DNA of 64,000 nt, from the NCBI GenBank assembly GCA_014529385.2, contig CM043956.1:60583120-60647119 (forward strand), given 5' to 3'. The notes under the pieces were generated by a model, which did no database searches, was not told the DNA's origin, and saw only the letters and a program-made list of their open reading frames with translations. Within the stretch, counting starts at the first letter, position 1, and every line of letters begins with the position of its first letter. Below, one piece after another: positions 45,901-56,875 of the stretch. The stretch is from Adiantum capillus-veneris. Taxonomy: Eukaryota > Streptophyta > Polypodiopsida > Polypodiales > Pteridaceae. The position numbers were made by a program, and so were the translations under genes.

Positions 45901-47493
45901 ATTGCGCGCCAGCCTCTCATTTGGAATGCTACTGTTCTTGATTCTTCGGTTACTCCACCTCGTCAGCTTGGAGAGAGGACTCACATTGATTGGGCTGCTT
46001 GGGACACTGGCCCTGTTGCCTCTATGCAGTTGTTTCATAGACAGGTATGCTGGATGCAGATTTTGTGGCGGAACATTATGACATTGGTCGCGGGGTGACA
46101 GACAGACTGCTTGAGATTGATTCTGCCGTCCCTTCACAGTGGGATGCAGTCATGCGAGGCACGGTTCAGATGCCCCCCCATTGTGGCTGGGAAGGCCTCT
46201 TTGATCAGAGCACTCTCTTATTAGTTCGTTTGGACACCACTCTGTTCACATTTGACACTGACTACTCTCAGGGGATTCATGCTAGATTGACATATGATGC
46301 TACCTCTCCACAAGTAATCTCCCCCGGCGCTCGATGGGAGGCCATACGAGTAGTTGGCTCACGCGGGAAGCGTCGTTGTGTTGACCCCTATTTTGCTTCC
46401 GCTGATGTTGCACTTTGGAGGCTTTGGGTGTGGGAAGGTCGTGCCCTATCTCAACTTTATTGGGACCCAGGAGAGTGGCATTGGCCCCACTCTGACCCCA
46501 CCGGTGCACGTTTATCATTCTTTGAGTACACTATCAGGATCGGAAGGTTAGCATTGATGAGACAGCAACCAGAGCAGCCCACTCGTATGCGTTTCTGGTT
46601 ACATTCAGGCCTCTCCCATGCCTATCTGCAGCAGTTTTGGTCCGCCATCTGGGATTTACATGCGGCTCATCGTATTTCCTTTTTCATGTGGATGATTGCA
46701 CATGCGGGACTTCCCGTTGGGACTTGGCTAGCTACTATGGGTCATGATCCGTTATGTACTCGCTGTCCTTTGCGACTACTTGAGTCACCCGCCCACTATC
46801 TTTGGTCATGCTCAGCTTCCCATGTAGTGTGGCTTGCAGTTGGCTTTCTACTCAGCACAACAGGTGCTCAGCATGGATTTCTCACTTGGGGATCTGTCTC
46901 ATGGTTGATGCCGATGCCCGGCCCGCATCTTTTCTACGTGGGCTCAGCCACAGATCCAGCCTTCATGCTTACCTCGATTGGTTATCGGCGAGGGACTTTG
47001 GCTATGCTACCACAGATTGCTTGGTAGGGGGATTCTCAGACACATGACGAAGTTTTTTCAATCATCACTAGTATTACACTATGGAATGTTTGGAGAGCTC
47101 GTTGTCTTCACATTCTCAGTGCGGCTCCACAGCTCCTTCAGGATATCCTCACTGCCATTTGGCTTGACATCATTCACACCCTGATTTGGCAGTGGGATTC
47201 TTCCTCAGGTACATCTCGAGCAGCCGAGGCTCGTCGATTTGCCTTCCTTCGGCGTTGGGCTCGATCCCCACTCTTCTTCACACTGACAGGTGGTCAGATT
47301 ACTTGGCATTATGCCCCTCCTCAGTGGTTTCTCCTCCACTCCTCACACCGACCACCATGAGATTGTTCTAGTCGAGTAGTCACCATGGTGGCTCTCCTCT
47401 TTACATTCAGCTTGTACACCCCATGTGATAGGCTATTTTGGCATCCGCTGGGGATTATATTGTACTCAGTAATATACAGCCCTAACTTTTTCA

Positions 47494-47502
<9 letters not shown>
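42994..47502 (+). mobile_element. L1-like LINE inserted in a (GA)n tract
   Basis: LINE sequence begins just inside the endonuclease domain, with no ORF1, so it is 5' truncated. It runs through endonuclease, RT and a C-terminal zinc-knuckle region, then a short 3' UTR ending in A10 (47,493-47,502). (GA)n flanks both sides (42,912-42,993 and 47,503-47,549), so the target duplication is itself GA repeat. It lies inside hAT-like element N2 and the SPP intron. Confidence 0.85.
42996..47360 (+). pseudogene. LINE ORF2: endonuclease, reverse transcriptase, zinc knuckle
   Basis: Endonuclease: VDILLVQEHKI at 43,060-43,092 (the QE motif), SVYAPTTPRERATF near 43,300, GGDFNNVESDSDW near 43,387-43,425 and SLSDHLPTSLF near 43,676-43,708. 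RT: LISLIPKGGDTTQLRQWRPI (44,532-44,590), TGFVMDRCILDNI (44,681-44,720), FILDFEKAYDRVEWDFL (44,776-44,827) and the catalytic EFADDTMLML (45,088-45,117). A small deletion near 44,963 removes the QG of the family's RQGCPL motif and shifts frame. The C-terminus has SFFMWMIAHAGLPVGTWLAT and CTRCPLRLLESPAHYLWSC (46,677-46,812). In-frame stops at about 43,470, 45,274 and 47,025 and frameshifts near 44,050, 44,963 and 46,080 inactivate it. Confidence 0.9.

Positions 47503-47549
<47 letters not shown>
47503..47549. repeat. (GA)n tract, right of LINE
   Basis: About 47 bp of GA directly after the LINE's A tail. It is probably the continuation of the pre-insertion microsatellite. Confidence 0.95.
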
Positions 47550-47552
<3 letters not shown>

Positions 47553-48025
47553 TGGAGCTTGAGACACGAGAGGGAGGGATGGAGGTCGAGAAAGAGAGTT
47601 AAAAGCCACATTTGTTCTTTGCGGGTGTTGTGCTTTCTGCCAAAAAAGAACAGGTAGAAGCTAGAGCTCCATGTTCAAGCTTAAAGCTTTAGCAAGGAGA
47701 GTAGCTCAATAGAGATGTTGAGAGCTTGAGGAGGAGGTGAGACGAGCCTCCAAATAGCCCTCGAAATAGCCCCCAAACAGCCCTGCCTCCAAATAGCCCC
47801 CAAATGGCTAGTCAAAAAAAGTTGGCTTTTTGGTTTGAAAATTGACCGTTCCGGATTCCCGTTCCGCCGTTCTGGGTGCTGTTCTGCCCCGTTCCGGATC
47901 ATCGTTCCTATTACACCCCGTTCTGGAACGGCGTTCCGTTCTTGACTCCGTTTTGGGAGTTGGACCCGTCCGGAATGCCGTTTCGGTACATTTAAATTCC
48001 GTCCCGCCCGTTTCCTGTTACTATG

Positions 48026-48396
48026 CTACACACCCGTATTGGTGTGGGCTCGTTGGTATGGGACACTGGCCCTTGTGGCATAGGCTAGCCCGCTTGGCTA
48101 CAGGTTCCGAGGCTCGGGGGTGAGCCCGTATTGACTCTATGGCTGGGGGGTGAGCCTGATGTCGATGCACTACGTGTGTCTAGGTGTAAGTTTGGCTTGT
48201 GTCATGTCATGTGTGCAGGATGGATCTGGCTAGGGACTAACAATTAAGATCACGTATCCAGCCAATCTCATCTAAGTTGGAAGTATTGATGCACCCGATT
48301 CATATGCTTCTCAAAATACTTAACAGAGTTCACATGTGCAAAGTGATAACATTAAACATCTTGTAGGATCTGAATGGTAGCATCGTTCTTGTCATG
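48026..48396. other. No recognisable gene
   Basis: Sequence between element N2 and the gag fragment. It probably belongs to the body of family G, but no signature is visible. Confidence 0.3.
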
Positions 48397-49190
48397 CTAG
48401 GACATGCCCAAAAGAGTGTCGGAGTGCCCTAGCTTCATGATGTGGAAGTCGGCGTTGCCATGGTACCCTTGAATGGTGACTCGAAGAGTACCAATAAGTC
48501 GTACAACTTTACTGGTTTCCCCTATGGCTAATTTAGCCTCTAGTTCTCCGGCAAATTGGTCATATTCATAGTCCATCTGCTTGAGGAACTCTGGATGGAT
48601 GAAATTCTGTTGGTTCCTGGATTGAAGAAGATAAGTTGCCTTATGCCACTGATGTATCCGTAGGCTCTTCACAATTCTTTGGAAGCATTGGGTATAGAGA
48701 TGCCGTACATACCGAGAACAAGTCCTATTGCAGGCTCTGGAGTTTTGTCATGTAACTCTGGGCAAAAATATTCTTGAAATCTTACCAAGTCCTTGGAGTA
48801 GGAGGCCTGGTAGCTATAGAAACCCCACCAGTGCATAGCATTGTCATCAAGAAAAGTGGCGGCACGAGAGATCTTTGGTTCTTCAGTGTAGTTCCTCATG
48901 GCATAAATATTGTCGAATTGTTGCAGGAATCGTAAAGATTTCTTTCTATCTTTCACTCCCAAAAAGGTGAAAAATCTTCCTTGAAGTCCTTGGGCTGGTG
49001 TGGTGCAAATCCAGGGTGTGGATAATAGGGGTAGGCATACCTACTCCAACCGTCATACCTAGGTAGCGGTGGGGGAGGTGGTGGCAAAGGCGGTTGCACC
49101 GGGTAGAAGTCAGCAGATGGTTCCATCATGTTCCTGAAAGCTACCCCGATTGGAATAAAAGGTTGTCGAGAGGAGGTCCTTGTGCTTTCT
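48397..49190 (-). pseudogene. gag-protease fragment of LTR element G, distal part
   Basis: Minus strand. A Pro/Tyr-rich segment (SADFYPVQPPLPPPPPPLP, GWSRYAYPYYPHPGFAPHQP at about 49,115-48,990) precedes a gag core (FLQQFDNIYAMRNYTEEPKI, AATFLDDNAMHWWGFYSYQA at about 48,930-48,795). A retropepsin-like end follows (HGNADFHIMKLGHSDTLLGM near 48,455-48,400). The last parts are separated by a one-base frame change near 48,670. The 5' half of gag lies on the far side of element D, at 52,722-52,930. Confidence 0.7.
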
Positions 49191-49603
49191 TGTGAATAAT
49201 ACACTTGCTATATGTGTTTATTTATGACTGTACTTAAAAAAAACCTGAACTAGAACTAGAGACAAGAGATTGAATGTGTGTTGATTGATTGATTGAATCT
49301 GTTACAATAGGTTCTTTATATAGGAATTGAAAGGACACAAGTGAAAAGACATGACCATTGGGCAAGAGAGACAACTTTAGACCAAGGGGTGTGTCCTTTC
49401 GATATAGAGTCATGACCATTCAGCGTAGAGATGCGGCGATTCGCTGAAGAGGCATGTCCATTCGCGGAACATGTGTGACCTTTGAGTGAAGAGACACATC
49501 CTTTGGAGAATCAAGGGTCTCGAATTTGGTGCGTCTTCATGTCTGCATTAGAAACAAGCAAGAGAGGTGATACAAGCTTCAAGAATACGTCACAATCGTG
49601 ACA
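49191..49603 (-). repeat. 3' LTR of element D
   Basis: 413 bp, matching 52,304-52,721 throughout. A TATA-like ATATAAAG (minus strand) is near 49,320. Confidence 0.85.
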
Positions 49604-52290
49604 CTCCCTCCCGTTTAAAATAAAACCCAATGGTAGTTGTAGGAACTCTTGGAGAAGGAAAATGTATTTCTGGAGTGCTACTACATCCAAAGCTCTAACT
49701 GCTAAGTCCCATGTCATGGCACTATTATTGACCATAAATGTTTTGCCAAACTGAAAACTGATCATATTTGTAGTTTCTCATCTTTGTCGAAAGCACGAGT
49801 ATCACATCTGCAACTTCGCAAGAATTCTTATCGAAATAAGGGCTTGTAAGGAATTGTTTCACAGCTTCAAGTTGTGTATGAGAAAGTACTAATCTTTATT
49901 AGCTTCGAGTGAAACTATTGGTAAATCTGCAAGGTATTCCATTGGTTTGTTTGGAATGGTAAAATCCTCCTGAAGGAATGTCGTAGACTAAGATAGAGTA
50001 GTATTTGGAGATACAACCATGTGTAAAGGTTTATCAGTGGAACAAGTTGTGGTCAAAGATTCAATTGCAGTGACTGAAGTCGTGCTGCAAGAGTCTGCAT
50101 CCGTTTTATCCTTTGCACTGCTAAAGGTAAGGATTGGAATCTTCAAGTTTGAAAAATTATCATTCACCATCGCGTTTGGTATCTGTCTAGAGCATAGTTA
50201 TAGGGAATGGCATTTTCAGGTCTCCGTTCCCTGTTCCCATCCCAATTTCCTGTTCCGGATCCCCGCTCCGTGTTTCAGACGTGAGTATTCGAAACAGGGA
50301 ATGGCATTTCATGCATGTTTCTGTTCTACGTTCCCGTTTCAGGTAACTATGGTTTAGAGACAAAGACTGTATTTTGCAAGGGTGGTGACAAGGCAAATTT
50401 TTCGGCTTGGATCATGGCCAAACAAGGGGTTATGTGCTTGTTGGTTGTCACAGAGGAACCAGAATTTTCTAAATCTTTAGCTTTCTCAGCGGGTATTAAG
50501 GCTTCCAGTTGAGAAGGGGGAGGTTGAGGGAGTTGTGACCTCTTAGGCTTGCGAAGAATCCTCTTGCACAAGGAAAGGATCAATTTTACCACTATCCGAC
50601 AAGAAAGACTTAAATGTAGGGCATGACTCACAAGGGGGAACTTGTCCAGCGTCACGACGTTCACGACCGAGTACTCGACTAAGGTCGGATATATGTGCCA
50701 CTAAGTAAGCCCATCTTGATATGGCTGATTTCCTTTTAAGATGAGATCCTTTGGAAACTTTATGTTCCTGCTTTTGTTGCTGATGATTCCATTAAAAAAT
50801 TGGTTGCTTAGAACTGTAACATTTCCAAGATTATTCATGTTGAGACTTTCGCCGCTCCCACGAAGGTACTTTGTGTCTAGTTGTCTCTGAGAAACCATGC
50901 TTTGGGTGAGAAAATTTGGGTTGGAAAAACCTCTGGTTTGAGCGGTTCTTTGTGGTCGGCCACTGAAGCTTCGGAAGAAGATGGCAAAGATCCTGGGAAT
51001 GGCTCAATTCAACGTTTTGCAAATTGTGCCCAATCTGCCAGCCCACCCCCACATTGCTTCTCCTTCTTCTAGTGTTGGATCTTCTAGCAGTCACCTCCTG
51101 TGTACGCCATGGCTGATGAGGAAGTCAATGAACCCACCCCTTTCCTCTTGTGCATAGACAAGGTTCCTGAGGAGCCTTTGCCAGAGAACCCCCCTCCTGT
51201 CCAGCGAGATAATTTTTTTTTCCGACACTCCGGCGGCGGACACAGAACCTGTCCCGGTTTTGGTACAAATTCTAGAGCCAAAGTACATACAAATTCTTGA
51301 GCTGGAATACGTTCTTATTACAAATTCTCTAGAACAGTATGTGCTCTCGAAATACCCATTTTTGAGCTTATTCCCAAAAACAGTTACTTTTTTGAGTAAT
51401 CGGCATGGCCGGATCACAAGATGGCGACGATTATATTATGCCCGAGGGTCTGATAGCAGTTCTCAAGGAGCAGATAGCGGCAATTTCCAAAAACATTGCT
51501 TAAATCAATACTCGCCTGGAGCAGATGCAGATGCAAACCTTTTCACGGACTCATCATATTACTGTTTACGTGCTGAAAATTGTTGTTTAAAAAAAAAAAA
51601 AGTGTTCACGCCAAGTAAAATTGGGCCAGCCAATTTGAAAGTGGCCGGTCACTTTTAATAAATTATGACCATATGGCTCATTTTTAAAGTTTTGTGCTGC
51701 TGACCTTGTGCATAAAAACACCAGTGAAGAGTTCGCTTCAGCACAGCTCCAGCGATTAGAAAAAAAAGGGTGCGCAAAGGGTATGCTGCTTTGGGGAAGA
51801 GGTGCGAGTGGTGAGCGTTGCAGCCTGTGCCCTTCGTGAAGAGATGTGATCAGGAGCAGAGAATTTTTAGTAGCTAGCGAAGGAAAATTCAGGCCAGTGC
51901 TGGGAAAAGACACCACCTGTCTGAGAGTCTCTCGTTGAAGGGGTGTTGCCATGGTGAAGGGGTACCTGCATGGCGAAATTGCTGACCATTCGCGTGAAGG
52001 GGTGCGAGAGCCAGCAAGAAGGGGTACAACAGGATGACGAGGCACACGAAGGGTTACCAGTAGAGGGTTTCTTGACATTCACTGGGTACGTGGCACGCCA
52101 CACACACACCATTGGTACAATATAGTTATTAGTAGGTAATAAACAAATACCAATGTTACCTCATACTGTCCGGAGAAAAATTGCATTCCATCTTTCTTTT
52201 GCTGCCATACAACACGCGAGGTAGAGGGTTCCGGGTAAGTATCAATGAGACTAAGTAAACACCAAGTCCAGAGGCCCGGGAATTTTTTTT
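49604..52290 (-). other. Internal region of element D, no intact ORF
   Basis: Minus-strand frames are all short. One (50,831-51,094) is basic with Arg-rich N-terminal text, like the Gag linker of element E. Others (49,988-50,170; 50,347-50,664) have Ser/Thr- or Pro-rich text. Nothing matches RT, RNase H or integrase. The ORF of 163 codons at 51,587-52,078 lies in the leader next to the PBS and is probably not coding. Confidence 0.4.
50193..50351. mobile_element. hAT-like MITE N3 (CATAGTTA ends)
   Basis: 159 bp, beginning CATAGTTATAGGGAATGG and ending CGTTTCAGGTAACTATG. GTCTAGAG (50,185-50,192) and GTTTAGAG (50,352-50,359) flank it, an 8-bp duplication with one change. CGTTCC-like motifs (TCCGTTCCCTGTTCCC near 50,222) mark it as the same family as N1 and N2. 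Confidence 0.75.
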
Positions 52291-52302
52291 GCTCTGATAC
52301 CA
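52291..52302 (-). other. Primer binding site of element D
   Basis: The minus strand reads TGGTATCAGAGC exactly, one base from the LTR. Confidence 0.85.
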
Positions 52303-52303
52303 C

Positions 52304-52721
52304 TGTGAAGAATACACTTGCTATATGTGTTTATTCTTGACTGTACTTATAAAAAAACTAAACTAGAACTAGAGACAAGAGACTCAAGGGACTGAATGTG
52401 TGTTGACTGGTTGATTGAATCTGTTACAATGGGTTCTTTATATAGGAGTTGACAGGACACAAGCGGAAAGACATGACCATTGGTCAAGAGACACAACTTT
52501 AAACCAAGGGGTGTGTCCTTTTGATGTAGTCATGGCCATTCGTTGTAGAGATGCAGCTATTCACTGAATAGGCATGCCCACTTACCAAATAGGTGTGACC
52601 TTTGAGCGAAAAGAAGCATTCCTTTGGAGAATCGGGGGTCTCAAATCTGGTGCGTCTTCATGTCTGCATTGAAAACAAGCAAGAGAGGTGTTAACTTCAA
52701 GAATACGTCACAATTGTGACA
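52304..52721 (-). repeat. 5' LTR of element D
   Basis: 418 bp, the pair of 49,191-49,603. The two differ at a small number of places, so the insertion is not very recent. Confidence 0.85.
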
Positions 52722-52930
52722 TTTCGGTGCCGGAAGAGGAAAGATCTGAGGGAACAGAGGTGGCAACATGTAGTTCACAAACTGTCGAAAGCTTCTGTTG
52801 AGGGTGCCTTGAGAGTATGTCAGGGAGTTTGTTGAGGAGGAACTGTAGGTACTCTTTAGAATAAGTAGCGCCATCTTACTGTGCGTTCTTGAAGAGATTG
52901 GTGGGCTTTCAGAAAAGGAGACACCTGAAT
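52722..52930 (-). pseudogene. gag N-terminal piece of LTR element G
   Basis: Minus strand downstream of a PBS. Translation gives STYSSSSTNSLTYSQGTLNR and LPPLFPQIFPLPAPK, which stops at the target site of element D. The continuation is at 49,190. The family is not recognised beyond being gag of a gypsy-type element with family C LTR. Confidence 0.45.
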
Positions 52931-52931
52931 C

Positions 52932-52941
52932 TCTGATACCA
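52932..52941 (-). other. Primer binding site of element G
   Basis: The minus strand reads TGGTATCAGA, the core of the initiator-Met tRNA site, next to LTR C3. Confidence 0.7.
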
Positions 52942-52942
52942 C

Positions 52943-53401
52943 TATAACAAGAGGGCACCACGTGCCAACCCAAAAAACAGATTGGAATAGACACTTCAAA
53001 ACAATTGAATTGAGAGAGGGAGAGAGAATCCACATGAGAGATGCGGAGTGGCGGAGTTCCACTCTTAAAGGTCCTGGCCCCCAAAACCCTAACGCCCCTT
53101 TTGGTATTTCTTTTATATTGCTTCAACATGCTACAAGTTCAGGCTCTGCCTTGGTTCGTGCAAATATGAAATGGCAAAGTGAGGCTGCTCTTTACATATT
53201 TAAAGGCCCTTGGCCTCCCAAAAGCATTGCTATAAAAAGCTCTCATCCCAAAAGCAAACATCTCAAAAGCAAACAAGATCTCAAACTCATGCTGTAAGAC
53301 CGCCTGGTGAATTGTGGAAATTTGTACATCTTGCCACGTCATAAGGTGTCCGCATTTTTAGGGTCTGTCGTACGGATTTTGCCACATCAGCTCATTATGC
53401 A
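52943..53401 (-). repeat. 5' LTR of element G (family C, copy C3)
   Basis: 459 bp. It shares with C1 GAGGGCACCACGTGCC, the CCTAACGCCCCTTTTGGTAT block, TTTCTTTTATATTGC and CAAAAGCA repeats. Its right edge abuts a broken copia RT at about 53,402, so element G or a rearrangement ends the copia sequence. Confidence 0.65.
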
Positions 53402-56300
53402 AAATAAGGGTTTTCTTCTTCTCCTTGATCCTCGAACCGTAGAGGTTGCTCCACATACACCTCCTCCTCTAGGTCGTCGTTGAGAAAAGTCGAAACTACA
53501 TCCATTTGAAAAACCAGCCACCTGAAAAAGGCAGCAATCACAAAAGCTGTCTGAATGGTCGCCATCCTTGCAGTCAGTGCAAAGGTCTCGTCATAGTCCA
53601 CACACTGTTTGTGAGAGAAACCTTTGGCAACGAGTCGTGCCTTGTGCTTGTCCAAAGAACCATCAGATTTGTACTTGGTCTTGTAGACCCATTGACACGA
53701 ATCACCTTCCGCTTGGTGGGCCGTGGAACAAACCTCAAAGTGTTGTTCATCTTGGTCTTTCTGCATGGCTAACTTCCACTCTAGTTGTGAAAGCTCCTCC
53801 TCAATTGTGAGAGGATCTTGATCACTGTCGACATCAAAGCATACTTTACGTGTAATAAAGTCTTGTCCACCTCAGCAAATCGAAATCGTTGAGATCGTCG
53901 TGTAGTACCGGCATCACACCACTTTGGTGGAAAATCTGAAGTCAGTGGATCTTGCAATCGAGAGGCAAATCATAATATGGGTCTCCAAGTATCGGCAAAT
54001 CGGGGGCCGTCGTGAAGACTTGGGAGTGGAAGCCCTCTCTAAAGGAAGAAACTCGTCGAAGAAGACATCATGACTGAGAACAACATCCTTTTGACTGGAT
54101 CGTAAAGACGATATCCTTCGAAAGAGTATTGTAGCCGACAAAAAACATTCTCTTGGACTTGGGGTCAAACTTCCCCCTTTGCTCCTTCTATACATGGACG
54201 TATGCATCGCTCCTAAATATCTGAAATTGAGGGACACGGGGCTTTCTACCAAAGTAAGCCTCAAACGGGGCTTTCTACCAAAGTAAGCATCAAACGGGGT
54301 TTTGCCTGGAATTGAAGAGGTTGGAGATCGGTTTATGGTATGAAATGCCGTCGCAACTGTTTCGGCCCATACTGACTTTGGTAGGTCTCGATGCTCAAGC
54401 ATAGTCCGCGCCATGTCAACCACTGTCCTATTCTTCCGCTCCACAATTCCATTTTCTGAAGGCGATCCGGTATTTGCAAGCGCTCGCTTGATGCCATTGT
54501 CCACACAAACTGAATGAATGCTATGGAGGCAAACTCCCTGCCTTTGTGCGATCGAATATTCTTCAACACTTTATTGCTCTCCTTCCTCCACAAGAGCGCG
54601 ACAATTTTTCAAGAGGCCAAATGCCTTGGACTTGTGCTGTAGAAAATATAACCAAGTAAAGCGACTGAAATCGTCCACTAGCAACATGAAATATGGGGCT
54701 TTGCCAAGGGAAGGAGTCTGCATAGGTCCACAAAGGTCGGTGTGAACCAACTCCAAAACGGCAATAGCTCGGTGTGAAGCAAGTCTCTCACTAGCATCTT
54801 GATGTTGCTTTCCACAAATGCAAGTAATGCATTTTCCATGCTTACTCTGGTAAACCTATAAGCATCTGCTCACGAAAAGCAAGCCGAAGAGCATCATTGT
54901 TCAAATGATCAAATCTGTAATGCCAAAGATCACTTGTAGGTATCCTGATTGCTGAAGAAAGAGCATGGAGCATGTAGAATCCATTCTCCATTGAGCCCCG
55001 GCTCCCCTCTGACCTCCTTGCTAGAGTCACGATCCCCTATCTTCTCTAAAAATCACCTCCATGCCTAGCTTGCACACCTCGTGCACAGACATAAGATGAA
55101 ATTCGAGTTTTGGAGCATAAAGTACCTTGGAGGTATGCATACCTTCTTTGCTGTCAGGGATCAATTCCATAGATCCCTGGCTATGAATAGAAATTTCAGA
55201 CTTCTCGCCAATGAAAATAGTACCACAGTGCTGCCGCATGTTGGACAAAAGATCCTTCAAAGGTGTCATGTGCCGTGAGGCACCACTTTCCATAATCGAA
55301 TCACGATCTTCTCGAACCACGAGCCATGCAACCTCGGATGTCCTTGGAGAGTCCTCTGAGGGTAGAATCTCCAAATGAACAAAGGCACCTACACCACCGT
55401 TGTTGAAGAAGTCGAAGCATCTCCAACTTGCTTTGGACACTTCGGCGAACAATGGCTCTTTTTCCCACAAATGATTGCAATGACGATCCCCCTTCAAGGC
55501 TTCCTTTTTAGCATCACTCTTCTTTCCTTTGTTGTTGTTACTTTTCTTCGTACCCTTCTACTTGTTGTTGTTGGAAGAGCTGATCAAGGCTTCGGAGCCT
55601 GACTTCTTCCCTGTATTGAACCGCTCCTCTTAGTCCAACACCGTTGGAACAAAATCGTCCCAAGAAGTAGTATTCAATCGGACACTAGTAATCAGTGAAG
55701 AATAGAAATTGGTAGACGGAGGAGGTAACTAGGTCAAAAGTTGGATGGCCATGTCCTTTGAACTGATGAGCTTTCCCTTATGAAGTATCTCTTGCTGAAG
55801 CTCTTGCATCTTGTTGATGTGATCCATGGATGAGTTCTTCGCATCCAAGGTTTTCAACTGCACCTCTTAGGCTATTTGCTTCATTGGAGAAACTCAATCA
55901 TATAGTGAAGAAAGTCGATCTCAAATCAACTTCGCTTCCTTCAGCAATTGAATGTGACTGATGACTGATGGTGTACTGTTGAGGATAATGAAAGACCAGA
56001 TTGGAGCATTGACATGCTCCCATAACTTCGCTTCCGTTTGCTTGAAACAAAGCCTTCAAGCTCGTAAGAGTCGAAGACCGCCATCATGGTTGCTTTCCAA
56101 ATGGCATAGTCTATTTAATTGCCAATCTGAGGGAAAGGTAGGGTAGGTATCTTGATTGGTTGATCACCTACGCTTGAGTGGAACTGGGACCAGTCTCCAC
56201 ATGCGTTGATGGGTGGTTCACCACCACTGCCAGTAGCAACCTTAGGTTGTACTTCTTCATCACGAAAAGAATTCATGTCAGAATTATCACTCCTCTCCAT
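53402..56300 (-). pseudogene. Ty1/copia gag-protease-integrase-RT(N) part of a permuted element
   Basis: Minus strand from ATG at 56,300 (MERSDNSDMNSFRDEEVQ). A zinc knuckle (GDRHCNHCGKKxHY type, near 55,480) is partly eroded, and a protease is near 55,310 (DSIMESGASRHMT). A pre-integrase is near 54,930 (DLWHYRFDHLNNDALRLA). Integrase follows (HTDLCGPMQTPSLGKAPYF, then DFSRFTWLYFLQHKSKAF at 54,750-54,610; GSPSENGIVERKNRTVVD near 54,470-54,410; KTPFDAYFGRKP near 54,300). The N-terminal RT (WVYKTKYKSDGSLDKHKARL, VDYDETFA, FQMDVVSTFLNDDLEEEVYV) ends at 53,402. No YVDD core is present here; it lies at 58,050, on the other side of the LTR. Frames are broken in several places. Confidence 0.85.
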
Positions 56301-56497
56301 CGTGTGAGAGAACTTGGGAATGTGATGAGGCTAGGTCAAGGTAGAAGAAGGGAAATCTTCAATTTTGCCCACTACAGCCAAAATCACCCCCAAATGAGTG
56401 AAAAACGCAGAGAAAACAAGAAACATCTCTTTTCGTCACGGAAATTCAGCACCAAAAACTCGTACAGATTACCAATCGGATTCAAGAGCACGCCGTG

Positions 56498-56509
56498 GCT
56501 CTGATACCA
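56498..56509 (-). other. Primer binding site of the copia element
   Basis: The minus strand reads TGGTATCAGAGC, immediately next to LTR F. Confidence 0.85.
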
Positions 56510-56817
56510 TGTCAAAGTTGGTGAATTGGGTGATGATCTTGTTCGCAACTACGAGCAAACCTCCTCTTGGGACCGGGGAGCCAATGGGTCTCGGATCTAT
56601 CGTGATAGATATCCTCCTATGCAAGCTCCTAGCGCAAACCGCCCACCGAACGGGCATGGTAACCACCTACAGGCAATCACACGTTGTGTAGGGTGTCTAC
56701 ACAGCAAGGAGAGGGAGTGCTATAGAGAGGAAGAGAGATCACTATGCAAAAACGCTAGAGAGAGAGATTGATGGTGATGGAAAAACGCTAGAGTGAGAGA
56801 GAGACTGCACTCACCAA

Positions 56818-56875
<58 letters not shown>

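Larger units (their letters stand above)
42680..48025. mobile_element. hAT-like element N2 (CATAGTTACT ends) containing a LINE
   Basis: The left end is CATAGTTACTCGGAACGGG and the right end is CCCGTTTCCTGTTACTATG, imperfect inverted repeats of the N1 type. Flanks are CCACACAC (42,672-42,679) and CTACACAC (48,026-48,033), an 8-bp duplication with one change. GGAACGG-type motifs fill 42,690-42,745 and CGTTCC-type motifs fill 47,845-48,010. The middle is a (GA)n tract, into which a 4.5-kb LINE is inserted. N2 lies in the opposite orientation to N1, where (CT)n holds the same central place. Without the LINE it would be about 0.8 kb. Confidence 0.75.
49191..52721 (-). mobile_element. LTR retrotransposon D, inserted in a gag gene
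   Basis: LTRs lie at 49,191-49,603 and 52,304-52,721, with PBS 52,291-52,302 and a purine tract next to 49,604-49,616 (GGGAGGGAGTG on the minus strand). Flanks are TTTCT and TTTCG, a 5-bp duplication with one change. The LTR start TGTCACAATTGTGACG and much of the LTR resemble element E's, so the two are related families. Internally there is no RT or integrase, only broken frames, so it is non-autonomous. A 159-bp hAT-like element lies within. Confidence 0.75.

Noticed and set aside
51587-52078. 163-codon minus-strand frame in element D
   Set aside because: It lies between the PBS and the expected gag of an LTR element and has no Gag signature; it is probably leader sequence.
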